From Frisingicoccus caecimuris (GTDB taxonomy: Bacteria > Bacillota > Clostridia > Lachnospirales > Lachnospiraceae): 64,000 nt of DNA. This document shows, piece after piece, positions 62,513-64,000 of the stretch. Every line of letters begins with the position of its first letter. Position 1 is the first letter of the stretch. The DNA lies in the NCBI RefSeq assembly GCF_004340975.1, contig NZ_SLXA01000001.1:62001-126000 (forward strand), in the 5' to 3' direction. A program made the position numbers and the translations under genes. The notes beneath the pieces were generated by a model. The model worked only from the letters and a program-made list of their open reading frames with translations, was not told the origin of the DNA and searched no databases.

Positions 62513-64000
62513 CTATTTGATCAAAAGTGATTTTCCAGTCATTTCCTTTGGCTGTTCCATATCCATTAAATCAATCAATGTCGGAACGATATCCGCCAGG
62601 CATCCGCCGTCACGAAGTTTGTAAGATGGGTCCGCATTCACCAGAATAAACGGTACCGGATTGGTCGTATGGGCCGTAAATGGTTCGCCGGTTTCCTCAT
62701 CGATCAACTGTTCACAGTTTCCGTGATCCGCACAAATAAACATTACGCCGTCTTCTTCTTTGAGTGCTTCTACCGCCCGGCCGACACAGCTATCCACTGC
62801 TTCCACCGCTTTAATAGCCGCACTTTCCACGCCTGTATGTCCAACCATATCCGGGTTGGCAAAATTAATGATAATGACATCATATTTCCCGGAATGAATG
62901 GCTTCCACAAGGCGGTCACACACTTCATATGCGCTCATCTCCGGCTGGAGATCATAGGTCGCCACCTTCGGAGAGTTGACAAGAATCCTGTCTTCGCCAG
63001 GATTTGGCGCTTCCACACCGCCGTTAAAGAAAAATGTCACATGGGCATATTTTTCCGTCTCGGCAATACGAGCCTGAGTCATACCGTGTTCTGCCAGATA
63101 TTCACCAAAGGTTTCATCGATAGAAACTTTGTGGAAGGCAATGAATTTGTTCGGAATCGTCACATCATATTCGGTAAAGCAGACATAGACCACATCTGCC
63201 CGTTCTCCCCGGTCAAAGCCGGTAAAATCATCGCTGCAGAAGGCACGGGTCAATTCTCTCGCCCGGTCCGGCCGGAAGTTAAAGAAGATAATGGAATCTT
63301 TGTCATTGACCGCAGCCACCGGTGCCCCATTCTTCATAATGACTGTCGGAACCATAAATTCATCGGTAATGCCCTTTGCATAGGAATCTGCCACCGCCTG
63401 CACTGCATTTTCAGCCGTCTCACCGACACCGCGGCGAATCGCATCATAAGCCTTCTCTACCCGTTCCCAGCGGTTATCTCTGTCCATCGCATAATAACGT
63501 CCGGAAATGGAAGCAATCTCACCAACACCGATTTCTTTCATTTTTTCTGCAAGCTCTGCCACATAATCTTTACCGGAAGCCGGAGGTGTGTCACGTCCGT
63601 CCAGAAAAGAATGTACATAAACCTTTTTCAGGCCTTCGCGTTTTGCCAGCTCTAAAAGGCCGTAGAGATGGGTATTATGGCTGTGAACACCGCCGTCGGA
63701 CAGCAGACCAAATAAATGGAGCGCCGAATCATTTTCCTGACAATTTTGCACTGCGGCTAAAAGGGCTTCATTCTTAAAGAAATCTCCATCCTGAATCTCC
63801 TTGGTTATCCGGGTCAGCTCCTGATAAACAATGCGGCCTGCGCCAATATTCAGATGTCCTACCTCTGAATTTCCCATCTGTCCCTCCGGCAGACCTACAG
63901 CCATACCGCTGGCATAGCCTTTAACAAAAGGGTAATCCCTTTTAAGACCATCAAGTACCGGGCTGTCTGCCTCCACAGCAGCATTTCCCTCTGATTTATC
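62513..64000 (-). CDS. gpmI: 2,3-bisphosphoglycerate-independent phosphoglycerate mutase (5' end outside window)
   Basis: GpmI interconverts 3- and 2-phosphoglycerate in glycolysis, using manganese. About 495 residues are visible, and the frame is open to the right edge, where it reads DKSEGNAAVEADSPVLDG, so only roughly 15-20 N-terminal residues are missing. A GTG at 63976 is internal, not the start. The catalytic Ser is in MGNSEVGHLNIGAGR. Later metal ligands are in FCRDN-like FNFRPDRARE, ANPDMVGHTG and CADHGNCE. secG follows. Confidence 0.97.
   Translation of the reverse strand, partial: DKSEGNAAVEADSPVLDGLKRDYPFVKGYASGMAVGLPEGQMGNSEVGHLNIGAGRIVYQELTRITKEIQDGDFFKNEALLAAVQNCQENDSALHLFGLLSDGGVHSHNTHLYGLLELAKREGLKKVYVHSFLDGRDTPPASGKDYVAELAEKMKEIGVGEIASISGRYYAMDRDNRWERVEKAYDAIRRGVGETAENAVQAVADSYAKGITDEFMVPTVIMKNGAPVAAVNDKDSIIFFNFRPDRARELTRAFCSDDFTGFDRGERADVVYVCFTEYDVTIPNKFIAFHKVSIDETFGEYLAEHGMTQARIAETEKYAHVTFFFNGGVEAPNPGEDRILVNSPKVATYDLQPEMSAYEVCDRLVEAIHSGKYDVIIINFANPDMVGHTGVESAAIKAVEAVDSCVGRAVEALKEEDGVMFICADHGNCEQLIDEETGEPFTAHTTNPVPFILVNADPSYKLRDGGCLADIVPTLIDLMDMEQPKEMTGKSLLIK

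Noticed and set aside
62669-63655. 328-residue plus-strand open frame
   Set aside because: It is antisense to gpmI, which is clearly real by motifs. The frame is a codon-usage shadow with His/Cys/Phe-rich low-likelihood composition and no ribosome site seen.
1-64000. CRISPR arrays, insertion sequences, prophage or toxin-antitoxin modules
   Set aside because: I saw no regularly spaced direct repeats, transposase or integrase motifs, phage structural genes or paired small toxin genes.
63976-64000. GTG at 63976 as start of gpmI
   Set aside because: The upstream codons to the window edge continue the conserved GpmI sequence (DKSEGNAA), so the true start lies outside the window.

Overview
The window is a stretch of core chromosome from an anaerobic, endospore-forming Firmicute, most likely a Lachnospiraceae/Clostridia member. 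The evidence is sporulation genes (spoIVA, spoVB, yqfC/yqfD, a BofC-like gene, a SleB-type hydrolase), a type III glutamine synthetase, short HisG with HisZ, RecU, single-domain proB, DUF3048, DUF6076 and HI0933-type flavoproteins, with moderate GC. Nearly all genes lie on the minus strand. The exceptions I could support are a GNAT acetyltransferase (1735-2316) and one tRNA-Leu. I found no prophage, insertion sequence, CRISPR array or toxin/defence island.

Layout, left to right (transcription runs right to left): 3'-truncated mutS; a divergent phosphinothricin-type acetyltransferase; glnA (type III) behind a probable attenuator; a dense operon HI0933 flavoprotein - COG2509 flavoprotein - proB - DUF896 - 5-formyl-THF cycloligase - proA - miaB; then BofC-like, spoVB, a DUF3048 lipoprotein, ybeY, phoH, yqfD and yqfC, headed by a sigma-E-like promoter; rpsU; capA-like and alaS; the his operon (hisZ-hisG-hisD-hisB-hisA-hisIE) with a strong promoter and a palindromic operator; a long RNA-modification/repair operon (rnhA, rsmF-like, rsuA-like, HAD phosphatase, ygiQ, a membrane protein, rluA-like, queG, recU); spoIVA; an operon MBL hydrolase - ACT - DUF711 - pepD - prepilin peptidase; a SleB-type hydrolase; zinc-finger anti-sigma-like gene - polA - coaE; an MBOAT/DHHW O-acetylation pair; PAP2 phosphatase; a MerR regulator with YbjQ; tRNA-Leu and tRNA-Ala; nifU-like/CGGC/DUF6076; tRNA-Glu; yyaL-cfa; and finally gpmI (5' truncated) - secG - rnr - smpB - ssrA.

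Functionally this is housekeeping: proline, histidine and glutamine synthesis, tRNA/rRNA modification and maturation, ribosome rescue (RNase R, SmpB, tmRNA), DNA repair and replication, cell envelope and spore formation. No large novel system is evident. The most notable signals are: (i) several genes (glnA, alaS, spoIVA, rnr, yyaL) whose start codon lies only about 15-45 nt downstream of an intrinsic-terminator-like hairpin, so that either the promoter lies upstream of, or inside, the hairpin, or the Shine-Dalgarno itself is the 3' arm; (ii) a HisA with His in place of the first catalytic Asp, beside a HisIE fused to an eroded HisA/HisF-like barrel, with no hisF or hisH in the cluster; (iii) a CapA-like protein that has lost several expected metal ligands; and (iv) a MerR regulator with a membrane tail and a textbook 19-bp-spacer promoter. 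Start codons were revised wherever a Shine-Dalgarno sequence clearly pointed to a different start than the longest frame.
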